64,000 bases of DNA from Aeromicrobium sp. 9AM (GTDB taxonomy: Bacteria; Actinomycetota; Actinomycetes; Propionibacteriales; Nocardioidaceae). The stretch lies in NCBI RefSeq assembly GCF_902506105.1, contig NZ_LR733303.1, forward strand, positions 434,001 through 498,000, read 5' to 3'. Below the pieces are notes generated by a model that was not told the origin of the DNA, did no database searches, and was given only the letters and a program-made list of their open reading frames with translations. The position numbers and the translations under genes are program-made. Positions 40,954 through 49,436 of this stretch are shown piece after piece (position 1 is the stretch's first letter; each line of letters begins with the position of its first letter).

Positions 40954-42194
40954 GCGTTCTCCTCGAGGAAGATGCGGGCGCGTTCGACGGCGCCGGCGAC
41001 GAGGTCCTCGGCGATGCCGAGGTATGTCGTGGGGTCGGGATCGGCCTTCGCGTCGAGGAGGTCGGCGATGCTGCGTCGTTCGGCGAGCACGTCGTCGGCG
41101 GAGCGGTCGAGCGTGGCGCGCATGCGTTCGGCATCGACGTGCAGGCCCTGGAGCAGCTCGGTCGTCTGCGACCCGGCGACCGCGGTGCGGCGGCCGAGGG
41201 TGTGCAGCGTCGACCACTCGGCGTGCCAAGCGCCGTCGGGCCGCTGGTCACCGGCGATGGCCGACGACGTGTGGAGGGTCGACGCGAGGGCCGGGGCGGC
41301 CAGGGCCGCGCGACGGACGAGCACGGAGAGGACGGGGTTGTGCTTGTGCGGCATGGTCGACGACCCGCCGCGGCCCTCGACGCTGGGCTCGGCCAGCTCC
41401 GCGATCTCGGTGCGCGACAGCGTCGCCACGTCGGTGGCCACGTGCCCCCACGCGTCGGTGCACGACACCAGGGCGTCGGCCGTGCGGGTGACCGGACCAC
41501 GCGACGTGTGCCAGGGCCGCAGCTCGCGCAGACCCAGAGCCTCTGCGGTGATCGTGACGAGCTCTGCGGCGACGGACTGCGGGTCGTCGAGCCCACGCAG
41601 TGCTGCGAGCTCGGTCGCTGCCGAGAGGGTGCCGACAGCACCGCCGAGCTGCACCGGCAGGAGCGCGCGGGCGTCGACGACGAGGTCGGCCGCGTCGAGG
41701 ATGCCGTCGAGCCAGCCGGCGGCCACCGCGCCGAACGTGGTGGGGACGGCGTGCTGGGTGAGCGTACGGCCGACCATCGGCGTCGACACGTGGCGCTCGG
41801 CGAGGATCGACGCCGCGATGACCTGCGAGCGCAGCTCGTCCAGCAGCCGGTCGAGGACGCCACGCAGGGCGAGCATGAGGGCCGTGTCGAGCACGTCCTG
41901 GCTGGTCAGGCCGCGATGCAGCCACGTGGCGCTGTCGATCCCGGTGCGGGAGCGGAGCAGGGCGACGAGCGCAGGCACGGGGTTGCCCGCCGCCTCGGCG
42001 CTGCGGGCAAGCTCGTCGACGTCGTCGGAGGTGACGAGGCCGGTGAGGTCGCCGTCGCTCAACGCAGGCGCGAGCCCGGCCACGACGAGGGCGTCGAGCC
42101 AGGCGTTCTCCACCTGCACCATCGCCTCGAGCAGCGTGGCTTCGGACATCAGCTCACCGGCGCGTTCGTTGCCGGGCCAGAACAGATCAGTCAT
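40950..42194 (-). CDS. pcaB: 3-carboxy-cis,cis-muconate cycloisomerase
   Basis: A 414-residue member of the fumarase/aspartase superfamily. The signature GGSSTMPHKHNPVLS lies near residues 276-290 and HRGLTSQDVLDTALML near 93-108 provides the earlier conserved region. It cyclises carboxymuconate to carboxymuconolactone. The protein is somewhat shorter than bacterial PcaB of about 450 residues. It overlaps pcaG and pcaDC by four bases on each side, so the operon is tightly coupled. Confidence 0.92.
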   Translation of the reverse strand: MTDLFWPGNERAGELMSEATLLEAMVQVENAWLDALVVAGLAPALSDGDLTGLVTSDDVDELARSAEAAGNPVPALVALLRSRTGIDSATWLHRGLTSQDVLDTALMLALRGVLDRLLDELRSQVIAASILAERHVSTPMVGRTLTQHAVPTTFGAVAAGWLDGILDAADLVVDARALLPVQLGGAVGTLSAATELAALRGLDDPQSVAAELVTITAEALGLRELRPWHTSRGPVTRTADALVSCTDAWGHVATDVATLSRTEIAELAEPSVEGRGGSSTMPHKHNPVLSVLVRRAALAAPALASTLHTSSAIAGDQRPDGAWHAEWSTLHTLGRRTAVAGSQTTELLQGLHVDAERMRATLDRSADDVLAERRSIADLLDAKADPDPTTYLGIAEDLVAGAVERARIFLEENA

Positions 42195-42757
42195 GCCTGC
42201 AGTCTGCCGTTGTCGGGAAACGTGAGGAACACCGTCTCGCCCTCGCCCTGCAGGCGGATGTCGAACACGAGCCCAGATGCGTCGGAGGACGCGATGAGGG
42301 TGCCGCGTCGATCCTCGGGCAGCGAGGTGAGGAGGGCGTCATCGTGCAGAGCGGGGTGTTCCGGCACGTACGCCCGGGAGAACAGCCGGTCAAGCAGTCC
42401 ACGGGCGAACACCGTGACGGCGAAGAACGGTGCGTCTCCTTCGGCCGCGCCCGGCAGCACTGTCGTGAAGGAGTAGCGCCCAGCCGCATCGGTGGCGGCG
42501 CGGCCCCAGCCCGTGAACGTCCAGCCGTCGCGGTGCAGCGAGCCGGGCGCCTGGACGATGCGTCCCTCGGGATCGGCCTGCCAGATCTCGATCAACGAGT
42601 CGGGCACCGGGTCGCCCGCGCCGTCGAGCACGGTGCCGTGCAGGCGAATCGCATCGGGGTGGCCGGCGGGCACGAGCTCGGCTCCGCCTTCGTACGGCAG
42701 GCCGTAGTGGAAGAACGGCCCCACGGTCTGGCCGGGCGTCGGCATCAAGGTGCTCAT
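42191..42757 (-). CDS. pcaG: Protocatechuate 3,4-dioxygenase alpha subunit
   Basis: A 188-residue intradiol dioxygenase subunit: TPGQTVGPFFHYGLPY at the start, IRLHGTVLDGAGDPVPDSLIEIWQAD in the middle and AYVPEHPALHDDALLTSLPEDRRGTLIA near the end. The alpha subunit lacks the full iron-ligand set, which is on PcaH. The ATG at 42757 fits the known family start. Four-base overlap with pcaH supports equal synthesis of the two subunits. Confidence 0.93.
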   Translation of the reverse strand: MSTLMPTPGQTVGPFFHYGLPYEGGAELVPAGHPDAIRLHGTVLDGAGDPVPDSLIEIWQADPEGRIVQAPGSLHRDGWTFTGWGRAATDAAGRYSFTTVLPGAAEGDAPFFAVTVFARGLLDRLFSRAYVPEHPALHDDALLTSLPEDRRGTLIASSDASGLVFDIRLQGEGETVFLTFPDNGRLQA

Positions 42758-43518
42758 GCTTCGTCCTCCAGCCACGTGCGGTGACTTCCGGTCAGCACGA
42801 TGTCCCAGCGATAGCCCGTGCTCCACTCGGGAGTCGTGAGGTCGTGGTCGTACGTCGCCACGAGTCGCGCCCGGGCATCGGCATCGGTGATCGACTGGTA
42901 GATCGGGTCCAGAGCGAACAGCGGATCGCCGGGGAAGTACATCTGCGTGACCAGCCGCTGGGTGAAGTCGGTGCCGAACAGCGAGAAGTGGATGTGGGCG
43001 GGACGCCAGGCGTTGCGGTGGTTCTTCCACGGGTACGGCCCGGGCTTGATCGTCTGGAACGAGTACGAGCCGTCGGCCGCGGTGATCAGCCGGCCGGCGC
43101 CGGTGAAGTTGGGGTCGAGCGGCGCGGGGTGCTGGTCGCGCTTGTGGATGTAGCGACCCCCTGCGTTGGCCTGCCAGATCTCGACGAGCTGGTGCGCGAC
43201 CGGCCGGCCGTCGCCGTCGACCACTCTTCCCGCCACCGTGATCCGCTCGCCGATGGGCTCGCCGCTGTGCTGGATCGTCAGGTCGGCCTCGAGCGGGCTG
43301 ACGTCCTGCGGGCCGAAGCACGGCGCCCAGCGCTCGATCGTCTCCGGATCGGTGTGGTGCAGGTCCTTCGTCGGGTGCCGCAGGACGCTGCTCCGGTACG
43401 GCGGGTAGTCGAGCAGCGGCTGGGCGTCGCCCCGGTCCCCGGCCTCATACGCCTTGGAGGCGGCAGCGATCTCGTCGCTGACCTCTGCCTGCGTGGACAG
43501 CTCGGATGCCTGGGTCAC
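42754..43518 (-). CDS. pcaH: Protocatechuate 3,4-dioxygenase beta subunit
   Basis: A 254-residue iron-containing subunit that opens protocatechuate to carboxymuconate. Likely iron ligands are the Tyr in GRYIHKRDQHP, the Tyr in KPGPYPWKNHRNAWRP and the two His in RPAHIHFSLFG. IERWAPCFGPQDVSPLEADLT is typical of actinobacterial PcaH. I place the start at the GTG at 43518 because TAGCGT lies exactly seven bases before it; a longer frame to 43569 would run into the regulator-binding region. It is the first gene of the pca operon. Confidence 0.92.
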   Translation of the reverse strand: MTQASELSTQAEVSDEIAAASKAYEAGDRGDAQPLLDYPPYRSSVLRHPTKDLHHTDPETIERWAPCFGPQDVSPLEADLTIQHSGEPIGERITVAGRVVDGDGRPVAHQLVEIWQANAGGRYIHKRDQHPAPLDPNFTGAGRLITAADGSYSFQTIKPGPYPWKNHRNAWRPAHIHFSLFGTDFTQRLVTQMYFPGDPLFALDPIYQSITDADARARLVATYDHDLTTPEWSTGYRWDIVLTGSHRTWLEDEA

Positions 43519-43525
43519 GATGAGC

Positions 43526-43531
43526 ACGCTA
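43526..43531 (-). promoter_or_regulatory. -10 element of a leaderless promoter for the pca operon
   Basis: On the minus strand TAGCGT precedes the pcaH GTG by exactly seven bases. No -35 hexamer is obvious, which fits a promoter that depends on an activator such as the divergent IclR protein. Confidence 0.55.
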
Positions 43532-43563
43532 GGCGCGAGGCGGTGGGTGGTGCGAGACTTGTC

Positions 43564-43573
43564 TTCCACTGAA
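43564..43573. promoter_or_regulatory. Candidate IclR-type operator in the pcaH/regulator gap
   Basis: TTCCACTGAA (TTC-n4-GAA) shares the core TTCCACTG with the site before pobA at 44340. It lies between the pcaH promoter and the regulator start, so one protein could control both. Confidence 0.45.
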
Positions 43574-43586
43574 CGAAAGGGTCGCC

Positions 43587-44339
43587 GTGGCCGGCAACAG
43601 CGCGGAGTCCGGGATCACCGTCGCCTCGCGCGTGCTGGCATTGCTGGGTTCGTTCGATCCCGAGCACCGAGCGCTGACTCTGAGCGAGATGGCCCGGCGG
43701 GCCGGTCTGTCGTTGCCCACCGCCCATCGACTTGTCTCCGAGCTCGTCGACTGGGGTGCCGTGGTCAGGCGCAGCTCGGGGAAGTACGTCATCGGGCGCC
43801 GGCTGTGGGACCTCGGGCTGCTCTCGCCGACCCAGTCGGGACTCCGACAGGTCGCCTCGCCGTTCCTGCACGACATCTACGGCGCGACCCTCGCGACGGT
43901 GCACCTCGCCGTGCGTGATGAGCTCGACGTGCTCTATCTCGACCGGCTCTCGGGCCACGCGTCGGTGCCCGTCGTGAGCCAGATCGGCTCGCGCCTGCCG
44001 CTGCACGCCACGGGTGTTGGCAAGGTGCTCCTGGCGTACGCGCCGGAGGACGTCCAGACCGCGGTGCTGTCCGATCTCACCCGCATCACTCCCTACACGA
44101 TCACGCAGCCGGGGCTGCTGCGCGATCAGCTCCGCCGGGTGCATCGCGAGGGGTATGCCACGACGGTCGAGGAGATGAGCCTCGGCGCGTGCTCCGTCGC
44201 GGTTCCGATCCGGGCGTCGAACGGTCAGGTCGTCGCGGCGCTCGGCATCGTGGTCCCTACGCTCAAGCGCGACCGGGCGAGGCTGGTCGCCGCGCTCCAG
44301 GTGGCGGCGCAAGGCGTTGGCCGGAGCCTCGGCGTCTAG
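43587..44339 (+). CDS. IclR-family regulator of protocatechuate/4-hydroxybenzoate genes
   Basis: A 250-residue regulator. The N-terminal winged helix has SRVLALLGSFDPEHRALTLSEMARRAGLSLPTAHRLVSELVDWGAVVR (about residues 12-60), and the effector domain ends with CSVAVPIRASNGQVVAALGIVVPT. Members such as PcaR, PcaU and PobR activate pca and pob genes with protocatechuate, beta-ketoadipate or 4-hydroxybenzoate. Its place between pcaH and pobA supports such a role. A GTG start follows GAAAGG. Whether it is PcaR- or PobR-like cannot be settled here. Confidence 0.9.
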   Translation: MAGNSAESGITVASRVLALLGSFDPEHRALTLSEMARRAGLSLPTAHRLVSELVDWGAVVRRSSGKYVIGRRLWDLGLLSPTQSGLRQVASPFLHDIYGATLATVHLAVRDELDVLYLDRLSGHASVPVVSQIGSRLPLHATGVGKVLLAYAPEDVQTAVLSDLTRITPYTITQPGLLRDQLRRVHREGYATTVEEMSLGACSVAVPIRASNGQVVAALGIVVPTLKRDRARLVAALQVAAQGVGRSLGV

Positions 44340-44354
44340 TTCCACTGGATGGAA
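44340..44354. promoter_or_regulatory. Candidate IclR-type operator upstream of pobA
   Basis: TTCCA-CTGGA-TGGAA is a perfect inverted repeat starting next to the IclR stop codon and ending 43 bases before the pobA ATG. The left half matches the TTCCACTG core found in front of pcaH. Confidence 0.55.
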
Positions 44355-44397
44355 GACCGAGATGGTCTGGCGACGGCACGGGGCATTGACTGACGGC

Positions 44398-45573
44398 ATG
44401 CGAACTGAAGTCGCCATCATCGGCGCCGGCCCCGCGGGTCTCCTGCTGTCCCACCTCCTTGCCCAGGACGGCATCGAGTCCGTCGTCGTCGAGATCCGGT
44501 CGGCCGAATACGTCGCGTCCCGGATCCGGGCCGGTGTGCTGGAGCACTCCACCGTCGAGCTGCTCGAGTCGGTGGGTCTCGGTGAGCGGCTGCGACGCGA
44601 GGGCGATGAGCACCGCGGCATCCACCTGCAGTGGCCAGAAGAGCGGCATCACATCGACTTCGTCGACCTGACCGACCGCAGCGTGTGGATCTACGGGCAG
44701 ACCGAGGTCCAGAAGGATCTCGTCGCCGCCCGCGCCAGCGCAGGGCAGGAGATCCACTACGAAGTCACCGACACCGCGCTGCATGACCTCGACACCGAGC
44801 GCCCGTACGTGACGTTCACCGATGTCGACGGCGTGGCGCAACGCCTCGACGCCGATGTCGTGGTCGGCTGCGACGGCTCGTTCGGCCCCAGCCGTGGAGC
44901 GGTCCCGGACTCGGTCAAGCAGTCCTGGGAGCGGGTCTATCCGTACTCGTGGCTCGGCATCCTCGCGGATGTCGCGCCCTCGACCGACGAGCTGATCTAC
45001 GCCTGGCACCCCGACGGCTTCGCGATGCACTCGATGCGCTCGTCGACCGTCAGCCGCCTCTACCTGCAGGTGCCCAACGGCACGGACGTGGCTGACTGGT
45101 CCGACGAGCGCATCTGGGACGGCCTCGCCACCCGGCTGGGTCACGGGCAGGACGGTTGGCAGCTCAATCCCGGTCCCATCACCGAGAAGAGCGTGCTCCC
45201 GATGCGCAGCTTCGTGCAGACGCCGATGCGGCACGGCCGGCTGTTCCTCGCCGGCGACGCGGCGCACATCGTGCCGCCGACCGGAGCCAAAGGCCTCAAC
45301 CTCGCTGTCGCCGATGTCGCGATGCTCGCGCCTGCTCTGGCCGCATTGCTGCGCAAGAAGGACCCGACCCTCGCCGACTCGTACTCCGACGACGCGCTCC
45401 GACGGGTCTGGCGCTGCACGCACTTCTCGTGGTGGATGACCACCATGCTGCACACCAGCGACGACCCGTTCGACGCCCAGCTGCAGCTGTCGCAGCTGCG
45501 TTGGGTCACCTCCAGCGAAGCCGGCGCCGCAGGGCTGGCCGAGAACTACGCCGGCCTGCCCATCGGCTTCTGA
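44398..45573 (+). CDS. pobA: 4-hydroxybenzoate 3-monooxygenase
   Basis: A 391-residue FAD monooxygenase that makes protocatechuate, the entry compound of the neighbouring pca operon. VAIIGAGPAGLLLSHLLAQDG (near 5-25) binds the ADP part, SRIRAGVLEHSTVELLESVG is a substrate-site segment typical of PobA, VVVGCDGSFGPSRGAV is the DG motif and FLAGDAAHIVPPTGAKGLNLAVADV (near 283-307) the GD motif. The ATG at 44398 gives the standard length; an open frame reaching 44317 overlaps the regulator and is not used. It lacks a clear ribosome site. Confidence 0.93.
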   Translation: MRTEVAIIGAGPAGLLLSHLLAQDGIESVVVEIRSAEYVASRIRAGVLEHSTVELLESVGLGERLRREGDEHRGIHLQWPEERHHIDFVDLTDRSVWIYGQTEVQKDLVAARASAGQEIHYEVTDTALHDLDTERPYVTFTDVDGVAQRLDADVVVGCDGSFGPSRGAVPDSVKQSWERVYPYSWLGILADVAPSTDELIYAWHPDGFAMHSMRSSTVSRLYLQVPNGTDVADWSDERIWDGLATRLGHGQDGWQLNPGPITEKSVLPMRSFVQTPMRHGRLFLAGDAAHIVPPTGAKGLNLAVADVAMLAPALAALLRKKDPTLADSYSDDALRRVWRCTHFSWWMTTMLHTSDDPFDAQLQLSQLRWVTSSEAGAAGLAENYAGLPIGF

Positions 45574-45644
45574 TCGGTCCGACACTGCGATGCGTTTGAT
45601 GACGCAGCCGACCAGCAGATCCCCATGGGTGACGGAGGTCCTCG

Positions 45645-47324
45645 TCAGAGCGAACCCGAGACTGCGCGTCCTTCGAAGAACACCACCTGTGGCTTCGTTT
45701 CCAGAAACGTGTCGGTATCTGAGGAGAAGAGGTCCTCGTCGAGGACGACGAAGTTCGCGATCTTGCCAGGTTCGATAGATCCCGTCCGATCATCGATCCG
45801 GAGCTGCCGCGCGCCGTCAATCGTGTAGCCCTTGATCAACCGTTCCAAGCTCAATTTCGACGCAGCATCGGGCCGGACGCTGTCGGGGTGCCGCGACGGG
45901 TCGAGGGGGTACTGAGGATCGACGCGGTTGTGTGCCACATGGATGCCGAAGAACGGGTTGCCCCTGTTCAGCTCGTACTGGGTGACCACATCGCTGGAGA
46001 AGGTCAACGCGGCGCCACTCGTCGCGATGTCGTTGAACGCGTACATGCGGTTCCAGCGCTCGTCTCCGAGGTACTTCTTGGCCTCCTCGCCGAAGTATCC
46101 GCCAGACCAGTGCGTCGTCCAGTTCACGATGATGCCCAGCTCTGCCGGACGGCTCATGTCGGCAGGGTCGACCAGTTCGCAGTGGGCGAACGTGACCTGG
46201 ATCCGCCACTCGTCGCCGTCCTCGGTGGCCCGTTTGCGAGCTGTCTCTACCGCATCGCACCCGTTGCGAAAGGCCCTGTCCCCCACCATGTGGATGTGCA
46301 GGTCCACATCCGACCTGTTGCACTGCACCAGGCACGCCGTCAGATCATCGAGGTCCATCTGGATCTCGCCGTGGTTCTCTCCGCAGCGGTCGTCGCTTTG
46401 CGGTTTGAGAAGTGCGCTGTTCCCGCTCTCGTTCGTTCCGTCCAGGAAGAGCTTCAGCGTTCGGATCCGGATGTGGTCATTCCCATACGTGGCCTGATAA
46501 TGATGAACTGTCTCGATGGCCTCCGGAAGATCGTCAAGCGTGCGAAATCGTGGCGCCCCTTCGTAGTGGACGTGCAGTTCTCCAGCGGCGTCGAGCTCGG
46601 CAACCGAGCGCAGTGTGTCTTCGTCGGCGACGAGTGCCTCGAAGAGCGCGGTCACGCCATGTTCGGTCATGAACTGGAAGAACGGCCGCATGCCCTCGGC
46701 GGTCAATCCCGTCGGGGGCCGCCACCCCAGGCGCGCGTACATCCTCTCGATGAAGTGATGGTGGACATTTTCGAGTAGATGTCCGGTGGGTTCACCGGTC
46801 TCGTCGCGGGCGAACATCTCGAGCCCTGGCACAGGGTCGGGAGTCGCGGCGGTGATCTCCATCAGCTCGAGCATCTTCGAGTTCACCCAGTGTGAGTGCT
46901 CGCTGAAGTCCTGACACAGAACGGGTCGATCGGATATGGCGCCGTCGAGCAGTTCCTTCGTTGGTTGTCCTCCGCCGAACAGGGTGCTCGGGTAGTACTC
47001 GAAGTAGAGGAAAGGCATCTCCTCGGGCGGGTGGGCTTCCCCAAAGGCCCGGATGAACTCGAGAAGCGCCACCACATCGTGCGTCCAGGGAAGTCGCACG
47101 TGCCATTGGCTCTCGGCGACGAGGGAGGGGTGGGTGTGCGAGTCGATGAGGCCCGGCAGCACGAGCCTGCCGAGCATGTCGTGCACTGTGAACGAACCGT
47201 CGTCGCTCCAGTCCGATTCCTGCCCGACGAACACGAAGCGCCCTTCACGTACGGCGATGGTGTCAGCCCACGGCTGTTGTTCGTCCGACGTGTAGACCTT
47301 CGCGTTCTTCAGAACGATGTCCAT
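45645..47324 (-). CDS. YtcJ-type metal-dependent amidohydrolase
   Basis: A 559-residue amidohydrolase-3 family enzyme. GRLVLPGLIDSHTHPSLVA (near 64-82) holds the HxH metal motif. Further ligands are likely in LHIHMVGDRAFRNGCDAVE and VTFAHCELVDPADM; the C-terminal RLIKGYTIDGARQLRIDDRTGSIEPGKIANFVVLDEDLFS is the usual closing strand. Members hydrolyse amide, carbamate or imine C-N bonds. GGAGGAG precedes the ATG. It is the last gene of the MaoC-amidase operon and may process the same imported compound; the substrate is unknown. Confidence 0.85.
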   Translation of the reverse strand: MDIVLKNAKVYTSDEQQPWADTIAVREGRFVFVGQESDWSDDGSFTVHDMLGRLVLPGLIDSHTHPSLVAESQWHVRLPWTHDVVALLEFIRAFGEAHPPEEMPFLYFEYYPSTLFGGGQPTKELLDGAISDRPVLCQDFSEHSHWVNSKMLELMEITAATPDPVPGLEMFARDETGEPTGHLLENVHHHFIERMYARLGWRPPTGLTAEGMRPFFQFMTEHGVTALFEALVADEDTLRSVAELDAAGELHVHYEGAPRFRTLDDLPEAIETVHHYQATYGNDHIRIRTLKLFLDGTNESGNSALLKPQSDDRCGENHGEIQMDLDDLTACLVQCNRSDVDLHIHMVGDRAFRNGCDAVETARKRATEDGDEWRIQVTFAHCELVDPADMSRPAELGIIVNWTTHWSGGYFGEEAKKYLGDERWNRMYAFNDIATSGAALTFSSDVVTQYELNRGNPFFGIHVAHNRVDPQYPLDPSRHPDSVRPDAASKLSLERLIKGYTIDGARQLRIDDRTGSIEPGKIANFVVLDEDLFSSDTDTFLETKPQVVFFEGRAVSGSL

Positions 47325-47370
47325 CAAGGCTCCTCCTGCTTCTCGGTTCGAGAGCAACTGGGCGCTGACC

Positions 47371-48798
47371 CTACACAGGCGGCCGCCGCAAGGACCACTC
47401 GGTGAGCGACTCGTACGCGGCGGCAGCTCTGAGGGTCGCGGCGTCGGCATGTCGTGGGCCGATGAACTGGATCCCGACCGGGAGGCCTTCCGCGCTGAAT
47501 CCGCACGGCACAGTGATCGCCGGAAGGCCGGCATGGCTGGGCGGTTCGGTCAAGCGGTGGAAGTCTGTCGCTGGGTGGCTGACGGGCTTCCCGTTGATCT
47601 CGGTCGGACCTGCTTCGCGGCCCGGGTGGGGAAATGCCGTCACCGGCATGGTCGGGGTGACGAGGATGTCGAAGGAGTCGAACACCTCCGCGAAACCGTT
47701 CGATATCTCGCCTCGGGTTCGCATCGTTGTTCGGTAGTACTCGAGGGCGCCCAGCTGCTGACCCTGCCGAGCCATCTCCAGCATCATGGGATGCACGGTG
47801 GAGGAGTCCGCGGCGCCGGAGAGCAGATCGTCGCCGAGCTCATCCGCGAACGCAGGTGTCCAGAACGCCTGGAAGTAGGAAACCGGGTCAGGCAGGTTCA
47901 GGTCGACCTGCTCGACGACGGCGCCGCCTGAGCGCAGGTCTGCGAGCGCCAGTTCCACGATCTGACGTACCTCGTGATCGACGTCGGCCGTCCCGAAGTC
48001 AGGCGAATAGGCAATTCGCATCCCGTTGAGCGATGCACCGATGGTGGCGCCAACCCAGTCATCCGACGTCCATGGCAAGGACAGTGGATCCCGGGCGTCC
48101 GGGCCCACGGCGACTGACATCAGCAGGGCTGCGTCGCGGACGTTACGCGTCAGCGGGCCGTCCGTCCCGACGGACTCCCAAGGCGTCTGGACTGGGAAAC
48201 GACCCATCGATGCCTTCAGGCCAACGACACCGCAGCACGCCGCCGGTACGCGGATCGACCCGCCGCCGTCGGACCCCCAGGCAAAGGGTGCAACCCCGGA
48301 CGCGACGGATGCCGCCGCCCCGCCGCTGGAGCCGCCCGACGTGTGGGTCGTCGCCCATGGGGTGCTGGTGCGTCCGGTCAGCTGGCTGTCGGTCACCCCG
48401 AGCATGCCGAACTCCGGTGTCGTCGTCTTGCCGATGAGAATGGCACCGGCCGACTTGAGGCGGGACCAGGTGACGGCGTCGCGTTCAGGGATGTGGTCGG
48501 TGAAGCTCTTGGACCCGTACGTCGTGCGTACGCTGGCCGTGTCGCACAGGTCCTTGACCGTGATCGGCACGCCGTGGAGCGGGCCAAGATCGGCTTTGGG
48601 GTCGAGGAGCGCCTGCTCGGCGACCTTGGCGCCCGCCAGTGCCGCGTCAGCGGTGACGGTGACGAAGGCGTTGATCGCCGGCTCGACCTTTTCGAGTCGC
48701 TCCAGGACCGCGGTGACGGCCTCCGTGGGCGAGATGTCCCGCGCACGAATCTTGTCAGCGAGCTCGTGGCCAGGCATCCACACAATCTCGGTGTTCAT
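47371..48798 (-). CDS. Amidase-signature enzyme
   Basis: A 475-residue amidase of the AS family (PF01425). The catalytic Lys is in GVPITVKDLCDTASV (near 81), the cis-Ser and nucleophile Ser in HTSGGSSGGAAASVASGVAPFAWGSDGGGSIRVPAA (near 154-190). The length is normal for a cytosolic amidase. Its ATG overlaps the MaoC gene stop by four bases. Possible substrates are linear amides, aryl amides or carbamates. Together with the amidohydrolase and the peptide-type importer it suggests uptake and hydrolysis of an amide. Confidence 0.88.
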   Translation of the reverse strand: MNTEIVWMPGHELADKIRARDISPTEAVTAVLERLEKVEPAINAFVTVTADAALAGAKVAEQALLDPKADLGPLHGVPITVKDLCDTASVRTTYGSKSFTDHIPERDAVTWSRLKSAGAILIGKTTTPEFGMLGVTDSQLTGRTSTPWATTHTSGGSSGGAAASVASGVAPFAWGSDGGGSIRVPAACCGVVGLKASMGRFPVQTPWESVGTDGPLTRNVRDAALLMSVAVGPDARDPLSLPWTSDDWVGATIGASLNGMRIAYSPDFGTADVDHEVRQIVELALADLRSGGAVVEQVDLNLPDPVSYFQAFWTPAFADELGDDLLSGAADSSTVHPMMLEMARQGQQLGALEYYRTTMRTRGEISNGFAEVFDSFDILVTPTMPVTAFPHPGREAGPTEINGKPVSHPATDFHRLTEPPSHAGLPAITVPCGFSAEGLPVGIQFIGPRHADAATLRAAAAYESLTEWSLRRPPV

Positions 48799-49277
48799 GC
48801 GCGGTCACCGTCGCCCAGTGTCCAGAGGACTCGCCATTCGGCTGTCATCGCGGGTTTGACTCGATCGCGCACCTCGAGCCAACAGCTCAGGAGCAGCAGC
48901 TGGCCATCACCGCGGGGGATCACCTCAGAGACGGTGCCGCGGATCCGGAAGACGTCATCCACCGTCACAGGGCTGACGAATCGCACGCGGTCCAGACCGT
49001 AGTTCCAGCCGGTCCACGCCGGATCGTCGATGTAGAGAATCTGGTTGGAGAGGTGGTCGAGCAGGCTCAGCAGATGGAAGCCCTCGACCAAGCCATCGGG
49101 GAAGTTCGAACCTTCAAGAGCGACGGTGTTCTGGTCGGTGTAGGTCGCGAAGTCGAACGGTTGGAGGCGATCGGCATCGACCGAGAACCATCCTCCGGTG
49201 AACTCCCGACCTTGCATGCTCGAGATGTCTCCCCAGGAGGAGGACACGGTGGTGATGTCGGTGGTGGATGGCGTCAC
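48795..49277 (-). CDS. MaoC-like hot-dog-fold protein
   Basis: A 160-residue protein with a hot-dog dehydratase-like core: FSVDADRLQPFDFATYT, FPDGLVEGFHLLSLLDHL (the usual Asp-His helix area) and YGLDRVRFVSPVTVDDVFRIRGTVSEVI. Similar proteins hydrate enoyl-CoA or bind CoA esters. The exact catalytic Asp-His pair is not clear. I use the GTG at 49277 with GAGG eight bases upstream; another GTG two codons earlier is possible. It is first in the minus-strand operon with the amidase and amidohydrolase, and divergent from the TetR gene. Confidence 0.68.
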   Translation of the reverse strand: MTPSTTDITTVSSSWGDISSMQGREFTGGWFSVDADRLQPFDFATYTDQNTVALEGSNFPDGLVEGFHLLSLLDHLSNQILYIDDPAWTGWNYGLDRVRFVSPVTVDDVFRIRGTVSEVIPRGDGQLLLLSCWLEVRDRVKPAMTAEWRVLWTLGDGDRA

Positions 49278-49306
49278 TGTCACGTCCTCATCGGGCAGAA
49301 TCAAAA

Positions 49307-49347
49307 TGTAGTGACCACTATAACTGGAGAATGTAGCGGTTACTATA
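49307..49347. promoter_or_regulatory. Two tandem TetR-type operators in the divergent MaoC/TetR gap
   Basis: TGTAGTGACCACTATA (49307-49322) and TGTAGCGGTTACTATA (49332-49347) lie 25 bases apart. The first is TGTAGTG-nn-CACTATA, a near-perfect inverted repeat. On the minus strand each contains TATAGT, which can serve as a -10. Similar sites occur at 52191 and 52382. The rest of the 159-base gap has no gene. Confidence 0.65.
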
Positions 49348-49436
49348 GTTGGCACGCGCCTGAGTCTGGCCGCGTTGATCGTGGACGTGGATCGGGCGAA
49401 TGCTCGCGCATCCGAGGGGACTACGAAGGGGTTTGC

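Noticed and set aside
44317-44397. Upstream extension of pobA into the IclR gene
   Set aside because: The extra codons contain the operator region and have no PobA similarity; the ATG at 44398 gives the usual length. A leaderless start was also considered but no TANNNT lies seven bases upstream.
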